From Lysobacterales bacterium (GTDB taxonomy: Bacteria; Pseudomonadota; Gammaproteobacteria; Xanthomonadales; Rhodanobacteraceae), in the NCBI GenBank assembly GCA_013298265.1, contig JAAFHE010000075.1:1-10288 (forward strand): DNA of 10,288 bases. Direction: 5' to 3'. Below, piece by piece: positions 1-7,378 of the stretch (the stretch's first letter is position 1; every line of letters begins with the position of its first letter). The translations under genes were made by a program, and so were the position numbers. The notes beneath the pieces are model-generated. The model was not told the origin of the DNA. It was given only the letters and a program-made list of their open reading frames with translations, and did no database searches.

Positions 1-795
1 GTGGCGCTGCATCGCGGCATCGAGTCGATCCACACCGGCAGCTGCGACATGGCAATCGTCGGCGGCGTGCAGGTGATGCTCAGTCCTGCTGCCTACATCT
101 CCTTCGGCATGGCTGGCATGCTCAGCAGCGACGGCAAGTGCAAGAGCTTCGACAAGAAGGCCAACGGCTATGTGCGCGGCGAAGGCTCGGGCGCGGTCCT
201 GCTCAAGTCGCTGGCCAAGGCCGAAGCCGACGGCGACCACATCTACGCGGTCGTGCGCGCGACGGCGGAAAACCACGGCGGCCGGGTCACGACGCTGACC
301 GCGCCGAACTCCGCCGCTCAGGCCGAACTGCTGATCGAGGCCTATGACAAGGCGCAGATGGATCCGGCCACGGTGGGCTATATCGAATGCCACGGCACCG
401 GTACCGGCATCGGCGACCCGATCGAGATCCAGGCGCTGACCAAGGCCTTCAGCGAACTGTACAAGCGTCATGACCGCGCGCCGGCCACCGTGCCGCACGT
501 GGGACTGAGTTCGGCCAAGACCAATATCGGTCATCTGGAGACCGCTGCCGGCATCGCCGGCATCCTGCGCGCGCTGCTGGCGATACGCCATCGGCAGATT
601 CCGGCCAACGTGCACTTCGAGGAAATCAATCCGTACATCAACCTGGCCGGCACGCCGTTCTACATTGTGGACGCAACGCGCGACTGGTCCGCGCCGCGGG
701 CCACGGACGGCACCGTGCTGCCGCGCCGCGCCGGCGTCAGCTCGTTCGGTTTCGGCGGTGCCAATGCCCACATCGTGCTCGAGGAGCACCTGGCG
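1..795 (+). other. ketosynthase domain, C-terminal part
   Basis: Residues 1-265 are the second half of a KS. The two active-site histidines are visible, His131 in CHGTGT and His178 in NIGHLETAAG, and the domain closes with GGANAH around residue 255. The active-site Cys would lie just upstream of the window, so completeness cannot be judged. The flanking linker that follows, to about residue 423, ends in LPTYPFARERCW. That sequence is typical of the post-KS region in AT-less modules. Confidence 0.93.
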
Positions 796-3700
796 TCGGC
801 GGCGGCCGCGTCGGGCGGGACTAGCGGCCCGCAGCTGTTCGTCCTGTCAGCCAAGACCGAGGATCGCCTGCACGCCTATGCCGAAGCGATGCTCGAACGT
901 GCGCAGGCCGACGAGCCGGATCTGGTCAACTTCGCCTATACCTTGCAGGTAGGCCGTGACGAGATGCCCGAGCGTATTGCGCTGGTTGCGGCCAACGTCG
1001 AGGAACTGTGCAGTGGGCTGCGCGCTTTCCTCGACGGCAAGGCTGCGGCCGGCCTCAGTCAGGGCAGCAGCCGCCGACGCAAGGATGCCGCGCCGGTGGC
1101 GAACGCGGAGGCCGTGCAGGCGCTGATCGCCGCGCAGGATCTCGCCGCGCTCGGCGCGGCCTGGGTGACCGGCGCCGAGGTCGACTGGAGCGGTCTGGCG
1201 CGTCCGCGCACGCCGCGGCGCATGGCCTTGCCGACCTATCCGTTCGCGCGCGAGCGCTGCTGGATTCCCGGCGTGGAGGGTGTCCCCCGCGGCGACTCGG
1301 CGGCACCCGCGGCCGCAGCGCCGGCGCCCGCGGCGGCGCCTGTGCCTGTGCCCGCGGCGGCTGATCGGCCGCAGACGCTGTACTACACAAGCCGGTGGCA
1401 GGCAGCGCCGCTGGCTGCTGCGCCGGCGGCGACTGCCGGCGTGGAAACGATCCTGCTGTTCGCCTCTGACGATGCGCTGCGTGAACCGTTGCGCCGCCGG
1501 TTCGCGGGGCAGGGCGGCAGCCGCGTGCCGGCCATCGTGCTCGTGCAGCCGGGTGAGGGTTTCCGCGCGCTCGCGCCGGATTCGTACGAAGTGCGGCCGG
1601 CGCAGCGCGAGGACTTTGCCGCGCTGTTCGCGGCACTGGACGCCCAGGGCCTGCGGCCGCGCCATATCGTGCATGCCTGGTGTGGCAGCGACGCGCTGCC
1701 CGACAGCACGGCGCCGGAGCACGGTCTCACCCTCGGCGCGGCATCGCTGTTCGCGCTCGGCCAGGTCATGGCCGAGGCGGCGCGCCGCGACAAGGAGACC
1801 GGCAAGCCGGTCGTCGCGACGCGTCTGGTCTGCGTGGTGCCGGCCGATGCCGCGCAGCCGCAGCACGCGGCGCTCGCGAGCCTGCTGCGCAGCGTGCTGC
1901 TCGAAATTCCGCAGCTCGCGGGCACCTGGATCGCCCTCGGCGGCGCGCCGGCGCCCGACGAGGCGGGCATTGACGCGCTGATCGCCGAACTCGCCGATAC
2001 GACGCGCGGTAGCAGCGAGATCCGCTACGACGGCGCGCAGCGGCTGCGCCGCAGCCTGCAGCCGTGGACGCCGCCAGCGGTCACGGTCGGGGCCGGACGC
2101 GAACACGGCACGAACATGCCGTCAACGGTCCGCGAACGCGGTACCTATGTCATCACCGGCGGTGCGGGCGGCCTGGGCCTGATCGTCGCGAACTTCTTCG
2201 CCGCGCAGGCCAAGGTGAACCTGGTCCTCGTCGGCCGCTCCGCGCTCGACGCGGCGCAGACCGCGCGGTTGGCCGAACTGGAAGCCGTCGGCGCGCAGGT
2301 GTTCTACCTGCGCGGCGACATCAGCCAGCGCGACGACGCCGTTCGCGTGCTGCAGCAGGCGCGCGAGCGTTTCGGCAGTATCCACGGCATCGTCCATGCG
2401 GCCGGCGTGATCCGCGACGCGGCGATCGAGCGCAAGACCCGGGCCGATTTCGATGCCACCTGCGCGCCGAAGATCCACGGCACCGTGTACCTGGACGAGG
2501 CCAGCCGGTCCGACGACCTGGATTTCTTCGTGCTGTTTTCCTCCATCGCCGCGGAACTCGGCAGTTCCGGCCAGTGCGACTACGCCTACGCCAACGGCTT
2601 CCAGCGTCATTTCGCGGCGCTGCGCGCGCAGCGCGCCGCGCTAGGGCAGCGGCGCGGGCGCACGCTCGCGATCGACTGGCCGCTGTGGCAGGACGGCGGC
2701 ATGCAGCCCGAGCGCATCAAGGGCATCTCGCTCGATGCGAAGACCAAGGCGATGCTGCAGGAATCGACCGGCATCCACGCGCTGGATACGGGCAGCGGTC
2801 TGGCGGCGTTCGCCGCCGCACTGCTCGGTGGTGAGGACCAGCTACTGGTCATGCACGGCAATCGCGCGAAGATCGACCGCGTGCTGGGCCTGGCCACGGC
2901 CGAAACGGCGCCCGGGCGTGGCGCGGAAACGCGCACGTCCGCGTCGGCGCAGGGCAGTGCACAGTTCGCGCGACGGTTGCGGCAGGATCTGCTGCGTATC
3001 GTTGCGGAGGTGCTGCTGGTCGACCAGAAACAGATCGTCGCTGATGTGAACCTCAGCGAGTACGGCCTGGACTCGCTCGGCGTCGCGGGCCTGTTCCGCC
3101 GCCTCGACGAAACCTATGCGCTGAGCCTCGTGCCCGCGATCGTGTTCGAATATCCGACCCTCGACGCGCTCGCCGGCCACCTGGCCACGGCGCACGCGGC
3201 CCAGCTCAGGCCGTACTACGCCGATGCCTTCTCGTCCGATACGGAAGCGACCGCGGCCGAAGTGCCCGTTGCGGCCATACCCGCCGCGCTCGCCGTCCCG
3301 CGCATCGCGGCGCCGGCAACGCCGGCGGCGGGCCGCGTCGGGGTGGCCATCGTCGGCATTGCCGGCGTATTCCCGGGCGCCGACACGCCGGATGAACTGT
3401 GGCGGCAGGTTCTCGCCGGCGCCGATCTCGTCTCCGAGATACCCGCCGAGCGCTGGGACTGGCGCTCGCCGCACGCTGTGCCGCACGACGGCGCCACGCC
3501 GCACTGGGGTGGATTTGTGCGCGATGTGGACAAGTTTGACGCGGGCTTCTTCGGCATCGGTGCGCTCGAGGCCGCGCTGATGGATCCGCAGCAGCGCCTG
3601 TTCCTGCAGGTCGCCTGGAACGCGATTGAGGATTCCGGCCACCGCGCCTCGGATCTGGCCGGCACGCGCACTGGCGTCTTCGTCGGTCTGAGCGGCTTTG

Positions 3701-5688
3701 ACTACATGGAACTGCTGCGCGACGCCGGTACCGAGGTCGGCGGCTATTCCGCGACCGGCATGGCGCATTGCGTGCTGCCGAACCGCGTGTCCTTCCTGCT
3801 GGATCTGCGCGGTCCCAGCGAAGCCATCGACACGGCCTGTTCGAGTTCCCTGGTCGCGATTCATCGCGCCGCGGAAAGCATTGCCGACGGCAGCTGTGTC
3901 GCGGCGATCGCCGGCGGCACCAACCTGCTGCTGATACCGTCGCTGCAGCGCGCGCTCGGCAGCGCCGGCATGCTCGCCGCCGACGGCCGCTGCAAGACCT
4001 TCGACCACCGCGCCGACGGCTATGTCCGCGGCGAAGGCTGTGCGGCTGTGCTGCTCAAGCGGCTGGACCTGGCGCTGGCCGACGGCGACACGATCTATGC
4101 CGTGGTCAAGGGCAGCGGCGTCAATCACGGCGGCCGCGCCATGTCGCTGACGGCGCCAAACCCGAATGCCCAGGCCGAGCTGCTGGTGGATGTCTACCGC
4201 CGCGCCGCGGTCGATCCGGCCGCGGTCGGCCTGATCGAAGCCCACGGCACCGGTACCGCGATGGGCGATGCGGTGGAACTGAACGGACTGAAGAAGGCAT
4301 TCCGCGAACTGGGCCTGGAGCACGGCGCCGTCGCTCGCTGCGCGGTCAGCTCGGTCAAGACCCAGATCGGCCATCTTGAAGCCGCTTCCGGCGTCACGTC
4401 GCTGATCCGTACCGTGCTCGCGATGCGCCATCGCGTGATCCCCGGGGTGCTGCATTTCGAACAGCTGAATCCGCAGATCCGCCTGGAGGACAGCCCGTTC
4501 CATATCGCGCAGTCGACGCAGGACTGGGCTGCGGCCACCGACATCCACGGGGCGGCGCTGCCGCTGACGGCGGGCATCAGCTCGCTGGGCTTCGGCGGCG
4601 TCAACGCTCACCTGATCGTGCAGGAGTATCCGGCGCAACCGGCTGTGCCGGCGTCGACGCCGCAGGCGCAGCGGCTGGCCCGTCTCATCGTGCTGTCGGC
4701 CAAGACGCCGCAGCAGCTGGTCGCGCGGGCGGGCGATCTGCTCGCGTACCTGCGCGCTGCCGGCGATCCCGGCGCGGTGCCGCTGGCCCGGATTGCGGCG
4801 ACCCTGCAGGTGGGGCGCGAGAACCTGCGCGAACGCCTGGCCTTCGTGGTCGACTCGGGCACGGACCTTGCCGTCAGGCTGCAGGCTTTCCTCGCTGGCG
4901 AAAGTGTCGTTGCCGGCGCCTATCGCAGTCGTGGCGAGCGCGATGCCGACAGCGTGAGCCTGGTCAACCGCGACCCCGACATCAAGGCGATGATCGTGTC
5001 GAAATGGCTGGCCGGCAACGAACTGGGATCGCTGCTGGAGTGGTGGACCCAGGGCATCGACATCGACTGGCTGGCGCTGTATGCCGGCGCGCTGCCGCCA
5101 CGCATCAACCTGCCGACGTATCCGTTCGCGCGCGAACGCCACTGGGTCGACACCGCGCCCCGTGCCGGCGGTGCGCCGCAGGCGCACGTACAGGCACCGG
5201 CGCGCAGCGTGCCGGCGCCGACGCGCCGGAGCGGTTTGCTCGGCGCGGCGGATCTGGCGGCTCAGCTGATCACCGACGAGCTCGCGCAGCAGTTGCAGGT
5301 TCCGGCGGCGCAGCTTGCGACCGACCGCAACCTGCTGGAGCTGGGCGTGACCTCGCTGGGAATCGCCTCGCTGGTGCGGGAGGTCAATCGGCGTCTGGAT
5401 CTGGATCTGTCGCCGAGCGTCGTCTTCGAATATCCGACCATCGCGCGTTTTGCGACGTATCTCGGCGAAAACAGCGCGAGTGCGATCGGTCGCGCGATGG
5501 CTGCTGCAGTGATGCCGGCCGCGCACGACGGTGGATGCGAGGCGACGCCGCCACCCGTCGTCGCGGACGACGCCCGCCACGCGGCGGCCGGATCGGCGCA
5601 GCGGCGCGACAGCGACCGGGAACTCTTGGAAAGCATCGTCTGGCAGGACAGCGCCACCGGCGATGAGTACGAACGCATGACGTTCTGA
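1..5688 (+). CDS. trans-AT modular polyketide synthase, 3' part (KS-KR-ACP-KS-ACP), 5' end outside window
   Basis: This is the C-terminal 1895 residues of a multimodular PKS. The GTG at position 1 is an internal valine codon: translation begins just after the active-site Cys region of a KS. Domains by window residue: partial KS 1-265, KS linker to LPTYPF 410-415, Ala/Pro-rich spacer about 424-457, KR 459-963, ACP 989-1066 (Ser1025), KS 1113-1545 (Cys1280, His1415, His1458), linker to LPTYPF 1704-1709, ACP 1752-1824 (Ser1785), tail 1826-1895, TGA stop. No AT domain or GHSxG motif occurs, so malonyl units are presumably supplied by a separate AT. The first module should leave a beta-hydroxyl. 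The second has no reductive domain and would leave a beta-keto unless a partner protein acts. There is no thioesterase, so release or transfer needs another protein. The product is unknown. Confidence 0.97.
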   Translation: MALHRGIESIHTGSCDMAIVGGVQVMLSPAAYISFGMAGMLSSDGKCKSFDKKANGYVRGEGSGAVLLKSLAKAEADGDHIYAVVRATAENHGGRVTTLTAPNSAAQAELLIEAYDKAQMDPATVGYIECHGTGTGIGDPIEIQALTKAFSELYKRHDRAPATVPHVGLSSAKTNIGHLETAAGIAGILRALLAIRHRQIPANVHFEEINPYINLAGTPFYIVDATRDWSAPRATDGTVLPRRAGVSSFGFGGANAHIVLEEHLASAAAASGGTSGPQLFVLSAKTEDRLHAYAEAMLERAQADEPDLVNFAYTLQVGRDEMPERIALVAANVEELCSGLRAFLDGKAAAGLSQGSSRRRKDAAPVANAEAVQALIAAQDLAALGAAWVTGAEVDWSGLARPRTPRRMALPTYPFARERCWIPGVEGVPRGDSAAPAAAAPAPAAAPVPVPAAADRPQTLYYTSRWQAAPLAAAPAATAGVETILLFASDDALREPLRRRFAGQGGSRVPAIVLVQPGEGFRALAPDSYEVRPAQREDFAALFAALDAQGLRPRHIVHAWCGSDALPDSTAPEHGLTLGAASLFALGQVMAEAARRDKETGKPVVATRLVCVVPADAAQPQHAALASLLRSVLLEIPQLAGTWIALGGAPAPDEAGIDALIAELADTTRGSSEIRYDGAQRLRRSLQPWTPPAVTVGAGREHGTNMPSTVRERGTYVITGGAGGLGLIVANFFAAQAKVNLVLVGRSALDAAQTARLAELEAVGAQVFYLRGDISQRDDAVRVLQQARERFGSIHGIVHAAGVIRDAAIERKTRADFDATCAPKIHGTVYLDEASRSDDLDFFVLFSSIAAELGSSGQCDYAYANGFQRHFAALRAQRAALGQRRGRTLAIDWPLWQDGGMQPERIKGISLDAKTKAMLQESTGIHALDTGSGLAAFAAALLGGEDQLLVMHGNRAKIDRVLGLATAETAPGRGAETRTSASAQGSAQFARRLRQDLLRIVAEVLLVDQKQIVADVNLSEYGLDSLGVAGLFRRLDETYALSLVPAIVFEYPTLDALAGHLATAHAAQLRPYYADAFSSDTEATAAEVPVAAIPAALAVPRIAAPATPAAGRVGVAIVGIAGVFPGADTPDELWRQVLAGADLVSEIPAERWDWRSPHAVPHDGATPHWGGFVRDVDKFDAGFFGIGALEAALMDPQQRLFLQVAWNAIEDSGHRASDLAGTRTGVFVGLSGFDYMELLRDAGTEVGGYSATGMAHCVLPNRVSFLLDLRGPSEAIDTACSSSLVAIHRAAESIADGSCVAAIAGGTNLLLIPSLQRALGSAGMLAADGRCKTFDHRADGYVRGEGCAAVLLKRLDLALADGDTIYAVVKGSGVNHGGRAMSLTAPNPNAQAELLVDVYRRAAVDPAAVGLIEAHGTGTAMGDAVELNGLKKAFRELGLEHGAVARCAVSSVKTQIGHLEAASGVTSLIRTVLAMRHRVIPGVLHFEQLNPQIRLEDSPFHIAQSTQDWAAATDIHGAALPLTAGISSLGFGGVNAHLIVQEYPAQPAVPASTPQAQRLARLIVLSAKTPQQLVARAGDLLAYLRAAGDPGAVPLARIAATLQVGRENLRERLAFVVDSGTDLAVRLQAFLAGESVVAGAYRSRGERDADSVSLVNRDPDIKAMIVSKWLAGNELGSLLEWWTQGIDIDWLALYAGALPPRINLPTYPFARERHWVDTAPRAGGAPQAHVQAPARSVPAPTRRSGLLGAADLAAQLITDELAQQLQVPAAQLATDRNLLELGVTSLGIASLVREVNRRLDLDLSPSVVFEYPTIARFATYLGENSASAIGRAMAAAVMPAAHDGGCEATPPPVVADDARHAAAGSAQRRDSDRELLESIVWQDSATGDEYERMTF
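1375..2889 (+). other. ketoreductase domain (structural plus catalytic halves), predicted B-type
   Basis: Residues 459-963 comprise a structural half beginning at LYYTSRW and a catalytic Rossmann half. The NADPH loop TGGAGGLG is at 719-726. The tetrad is complete: Lys824, Ser848, Tyr861 and Asn865, with the spacing seen in DEBS-type KRs (Lys to Ser 24, Ser to Tyr 13, Tyr to Asn 4). The loop after HAAG reads VIRD, which keeps the second Asp (Asp806) of the LDD motif. No Trp occurs at the A-type position before Tyr861. A D-configured beta-hydroxyl product is therefore inferred. Confidence 0.9.
2965..3198 (+). other. acyl carrier protein domain 1
   Basis: Residues 989-1066 form a helical carrier domain. 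The phosphopantetheine site is Ser1025 in YGLDSLGV, and the usual closing motif FEYPTLDALAGHL is present. It carries the chain for the KS-KR-ACP module and hands it to the KS that begins about 46 residues later. Confidence 0.92.
3337..4635 (+). other. ketosynthase domain, complete
   Basis: Residues 1113-1545 are a full KS. The Cys-His-His triad is intact: Cys1280 in DTACSSS, His1415 in EAHGTGT and His1458 in QIGHLEAASG. Because the first His is retained, this does not look like a non-elongating KS, which usually loses it. The domain is followed by the standard linker to LPTYPFARERHW and then directly by an ACP. Confidence 0.95.
5254..5472 (+). other. acyl carrier protein domain 2 (GVTSL variant)
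   Basis: Residues 1752-1824 are a carrier domain with Ser1785 in LGVTSLGI. The residue before the modified Ser is Thr rather than the usual Asp. The Ser and the closing FEYPTIARFATYL motif are kept, so it is probably functional. There is no Trp shortly after the Ser of the kind described for beta-branching ACPs, so HMG-synthase recruitment is not supported. Confidence 0.85.
5476..5685 (+). other. C-terminal tail, possible docking peptide
   Basis: Residues 1826-1895 follow the last ACP. The first about 45 residues are rich in Ala, Pro, Asp and Arg and look disordered. The last about 24 are more ordered in character, with a helix-like stretch DRELLESIVWQ and an acidic, aromatic end DEYERMTF at the stop codon. 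Short conserved C-terminal tails in trans-AT PKS proteins can serve as docking elements for the next subunit. That role here is inferred. Confidence 0.45.
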
Positions 5689-5694
5689 TGCGGG

Positions 5695-5716
5695 CTGGGC
5701 GTCGGGGGGCGCCCAG
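5695..5716 (+). terminator. GC hairpin after the stop codon, weak terminator candidate
   Basis: Seven base pairs, CTGGGCG at 5695-5701 with CGCCCAG at 5710-5716, enclose an 8-base loop. The hairpin starts six bases after the TGA stop. No T run follows, so it does not meet the usual pattern of an intrinsic terminator. It could be a transcript-end or processing structure, or chance in GC-rich DNA. Confidence 0.3.
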
Positions 5717-5806
5717 TGCGGCCAGGCGATGACGCGACCGCGTGCCGTTCCGCAGGAGGCGGAGGGCGCAGGCATCGGGTCGCCCGCCTGCAGGAAAGGC
5801 GCAAGG

Positions 5807-5823
5807 GCGCGCGGGAAGCGCGC
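5807..5823. repeat. short GC-rich inverted repeat
   Basis: GCGCGC at 5807-5812 and again at 5818-5823, itself self-complementary, flank a GGGAA loop. It sits in the GC-rich stretch between the stop codon and the MITE-like block. No function is assigned, and a chance origin is quite possible at this GC content. Confidence 0.3.
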
Positions 5824-5847
5824 GCACGCGGCTATCGCGAACCGTCA

Positions 5848-5999
5848 GGAAATCTCTGAACAAGGTGGAACACGCTTTTTTCGGGGCCGCCTTGAGTCAA
5901 GTGGGTGGCCAAACGCCTGCAAAGCCGGTGTTTGGCGAGGTTGTGGAGATTTGGTGCAGGTCAAAAAACGGCACTCCAGAACCTTGTTCAGAACTTCCC
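5848..5999. mobile_element. MITE-like element with 19-bp terminal inverted repeats
   Basis: The left end (5848-5866) and the reverse complement of the right end (5981-5999) match at 16 of 19 positions, including 12 consecutive bases TCTGAACAAGGT. Inside the ends, a T6 run at 5876-5881 faces an A6 run at 5963-5968. The near-centre holds a 10-bp-arm dyad. By hand count the block is about 53% G+C, clearly lower than the coding DNA around it. It is 152 bp long and encodes no transposase. These traits fit a non-autonomous miniature element mobilised in trans. IS5-like ends are a guess from general appearance. I found no clear target-site duplication: the flanks are TCA on the left and TAG on the right. 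An alternative is a native regulatory palindrome of the starter gene. Confidence 0.55.
5908..5936. repeat. central dyad of the MITE-like block
   Basis: GCCAAACGCC at 5908-5917 pairs with GGTGTTTGGC at 5927-5936, with one G-T position and a 9-base loop. The dyad centre (5922) almost coincides with the centre of the 152-bp block (5923.5), which supports one palindromic unit. Just left of it, CTTGAGTCAAG at 5891-5901 is a perfect small palindrome that could be a protein binding site. Confidence 0.5.
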
Positions 6000-6004
6000 T
6001 AGTT

Positions 6005-6008
6005 GGAG
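6005..6008 (+). promoter_or_regulatory. ribosome binding site GGAG for the loading-module PKS gene
   Basis: GGAG lies five bases before GTG at 6014. The same frame is open upstream to an ATG at 5729. The translation in between is Arg/Ala-rich, does not resemble any PKS sequence, and runs through the inverted-repeat block. The ATG also lacks a comparable binding site. The GGAG-GTG pair therefore decides the start. It lies only five bases beyond the end of the MITE-like block. Confidence 0.7.
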
Positions 6009-6013
6009 AACTC

Positions 6014-7378
6014 GTGGAACCGATTCAGTGCTGCTACGGCTACCTGGCAACCGCGTTGATCGCGGGCTGCGGGCGTCTGGGTGTTTTCGATCGTCTCGCT
6101 GCGCAGCCGGGGATCGCGACCGACACACTGGCGCGCGAACTCGGCGCGAGTCCGGGCCCGCTGCACGCGGTGCTGCAGGATCTGCACGCGCTCGGCGCGT
6201 TGCAGCGCGGCGAGGACGCGACCTGGCGCCTGGCCGGCGTGCAGCCGACCGGACGGATCGACGCATTCGCCACCTTGAACGCGCTGCCCATCGAGGCCCT
6301 GCGCGACGGCGAAGCGGCGCTGTCACTGGCCGCGCTGATCCGCGAGCTGCCGGTACGCACGGCCGGCGATGCCAGCGACGCGGACGTCCTCGTCAACGGC
6401 GCGCTGAACGTGTTGATCGCCGCGCTGCTCAGAACCCTCGATACCCGCCGCGCGTCCACCGCGCTGAAGCGGCTGGAGCCGGCACTAGCCGCCGCGCTGC
6501 GTGAGCGCTGGCTGTCGCAGGGCTGGCTGGACCAGGCCGAAGACGCCCTGGTCTGCGGAGCCGTCGATCTGCTGCAGTCACCGGCGGTCGCCACCCTGAT
6601 CGGCTATCGGCCGCTGCTGGCGCTGCAGGAGCCGATCCTGCGCGGCGATCGTCAGGCACTGGCCGACGTACACGGACAGACCGGCAGCGCGCCCGCACGC
6701 CTCGATCGCGCGCTCGCCTTCGGCGCCATCGACCGCGCCGATTTCCTCGACGACCTGCGCAGCGAGGTCGCGGCGCTGCTGGCCTCGGACGGCGAATCCG
6801 TCGGTGCCGTTGTCGGCGAGTCCGGCGATGCACTGTTCGCGGCGGTCCTGCAGGCCGTCGCCGAGCACAACACCGGATCCTCCGGCGCACGCGTCGTGCG
6901 GCCCATCACGGTCGATGCCGCCGGACCGCAGGCGCTGTACCGCGGCGCGCGCGACGCGGCCGCCGACGCGGGTCTGCTGGTCGTGCACGCGGGCCTGGAG
7001 CGCGGCGGCGAAGCCGCACCGGTCGATGCCGCCCTGCAGGTGCTGGCCGGCGATCAGCCGCTGTATCTGGACACCGACGGAAACCCGCGCGCGGCCATCG
7101 CGGTGCTGTCGGACTGGCAGCAGGAATTGCAGCGCTGGGCCGACCTGCCGAACGTGACACGACTGCTGTGGCTGCAGTCCCACGCGACGCCGGTGGAACC
7201 GGCCGCGACCGGCCGCTTCGACAATGCCTGCCTGCAGGGCATGGATGCGCTCGGCGGCCGCGAGCTGATTGGCGCGGAAGCCTTTCTCTGCCTGGCCGCC
7301 CGCTGCAACTGGTTCAACGAAGCGTCTGTGCATCGCTATCCGGCCGTAGCGCAGGCCTGCAGCGCCAGCCTGCATCGG
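6014..7378 (+). other. methyltransferase-like N-terminal region, probably inactive (pseudo-MT or adaptor)
   Basis: Residues 1-455 begin with a winged-helix-like segment (YLATALIAGCGRLGVFDRLA, residues 10-29) like the N terminus of SxtA-type loading methyltransferases. The region ends with LYLDTDGNPR, LQRWADL and the segment leading into the GNAT domain, again as in that family. The SAM motif expected as GCGDG reads GESGD (268-272). The expected DHDRP-type motif is replaced by AGLERGG (326-332). The expected EVH segment reads LQSHAT, with His390. The stretch that should hold the second SAM motif is shortened. The comparison is from memory of the family, not from an alignment. Confidence 0.65.

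Noticed and set aside
1..3. GTG at the window start as a gene start
   Set aside because: It falls inside a KS domain, directly after where the active-site Cys segment should be, so it encodes an internal valine.
1303..1362. Ala/Pro repeat between the KS linker and KR as a special element
   Set aside because: It looks like an ordinary flexible interdomain linker with GC-rich coding, without exact tandem repeats.
2842..5775. 977-codon open frame on the minus strand opposite the first PKS gene
   Set aside because: Its translation is Arg-, Gly- and Ala-rich with no recognisable domain, and it mirrors well-conserved KS, ACP and linker coding on the plus strand. Long antisense frames are expected in high-GC DNA.
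5882..5960. Sigma-70 promoter in the AT-richer intergenic block
   Set aside because: TTGAGT at 5892 resembles a -35 box, but no acceptable -10 box lies 16-18 bases downstream.
5742..6002. Possible small gene of 86 codons in the intergenic region
   Set aside because: It crosses the GC hairpins and the MITE-like block, has basic low-complexity sequence, has no convincing binding site and ends only 12 bases before the next gene.
5729..6013. Upstream ATG giving a 95-residue N-terminal extension to the loading-module PKS
   Set aside because: The ATG has no good ribosome binding site and the extension is Arg/Ala-rich sequence through the inverted-repeat block, whereas GTG 6014 has GGAG at proper spacing and begins at the expected family N terminus.
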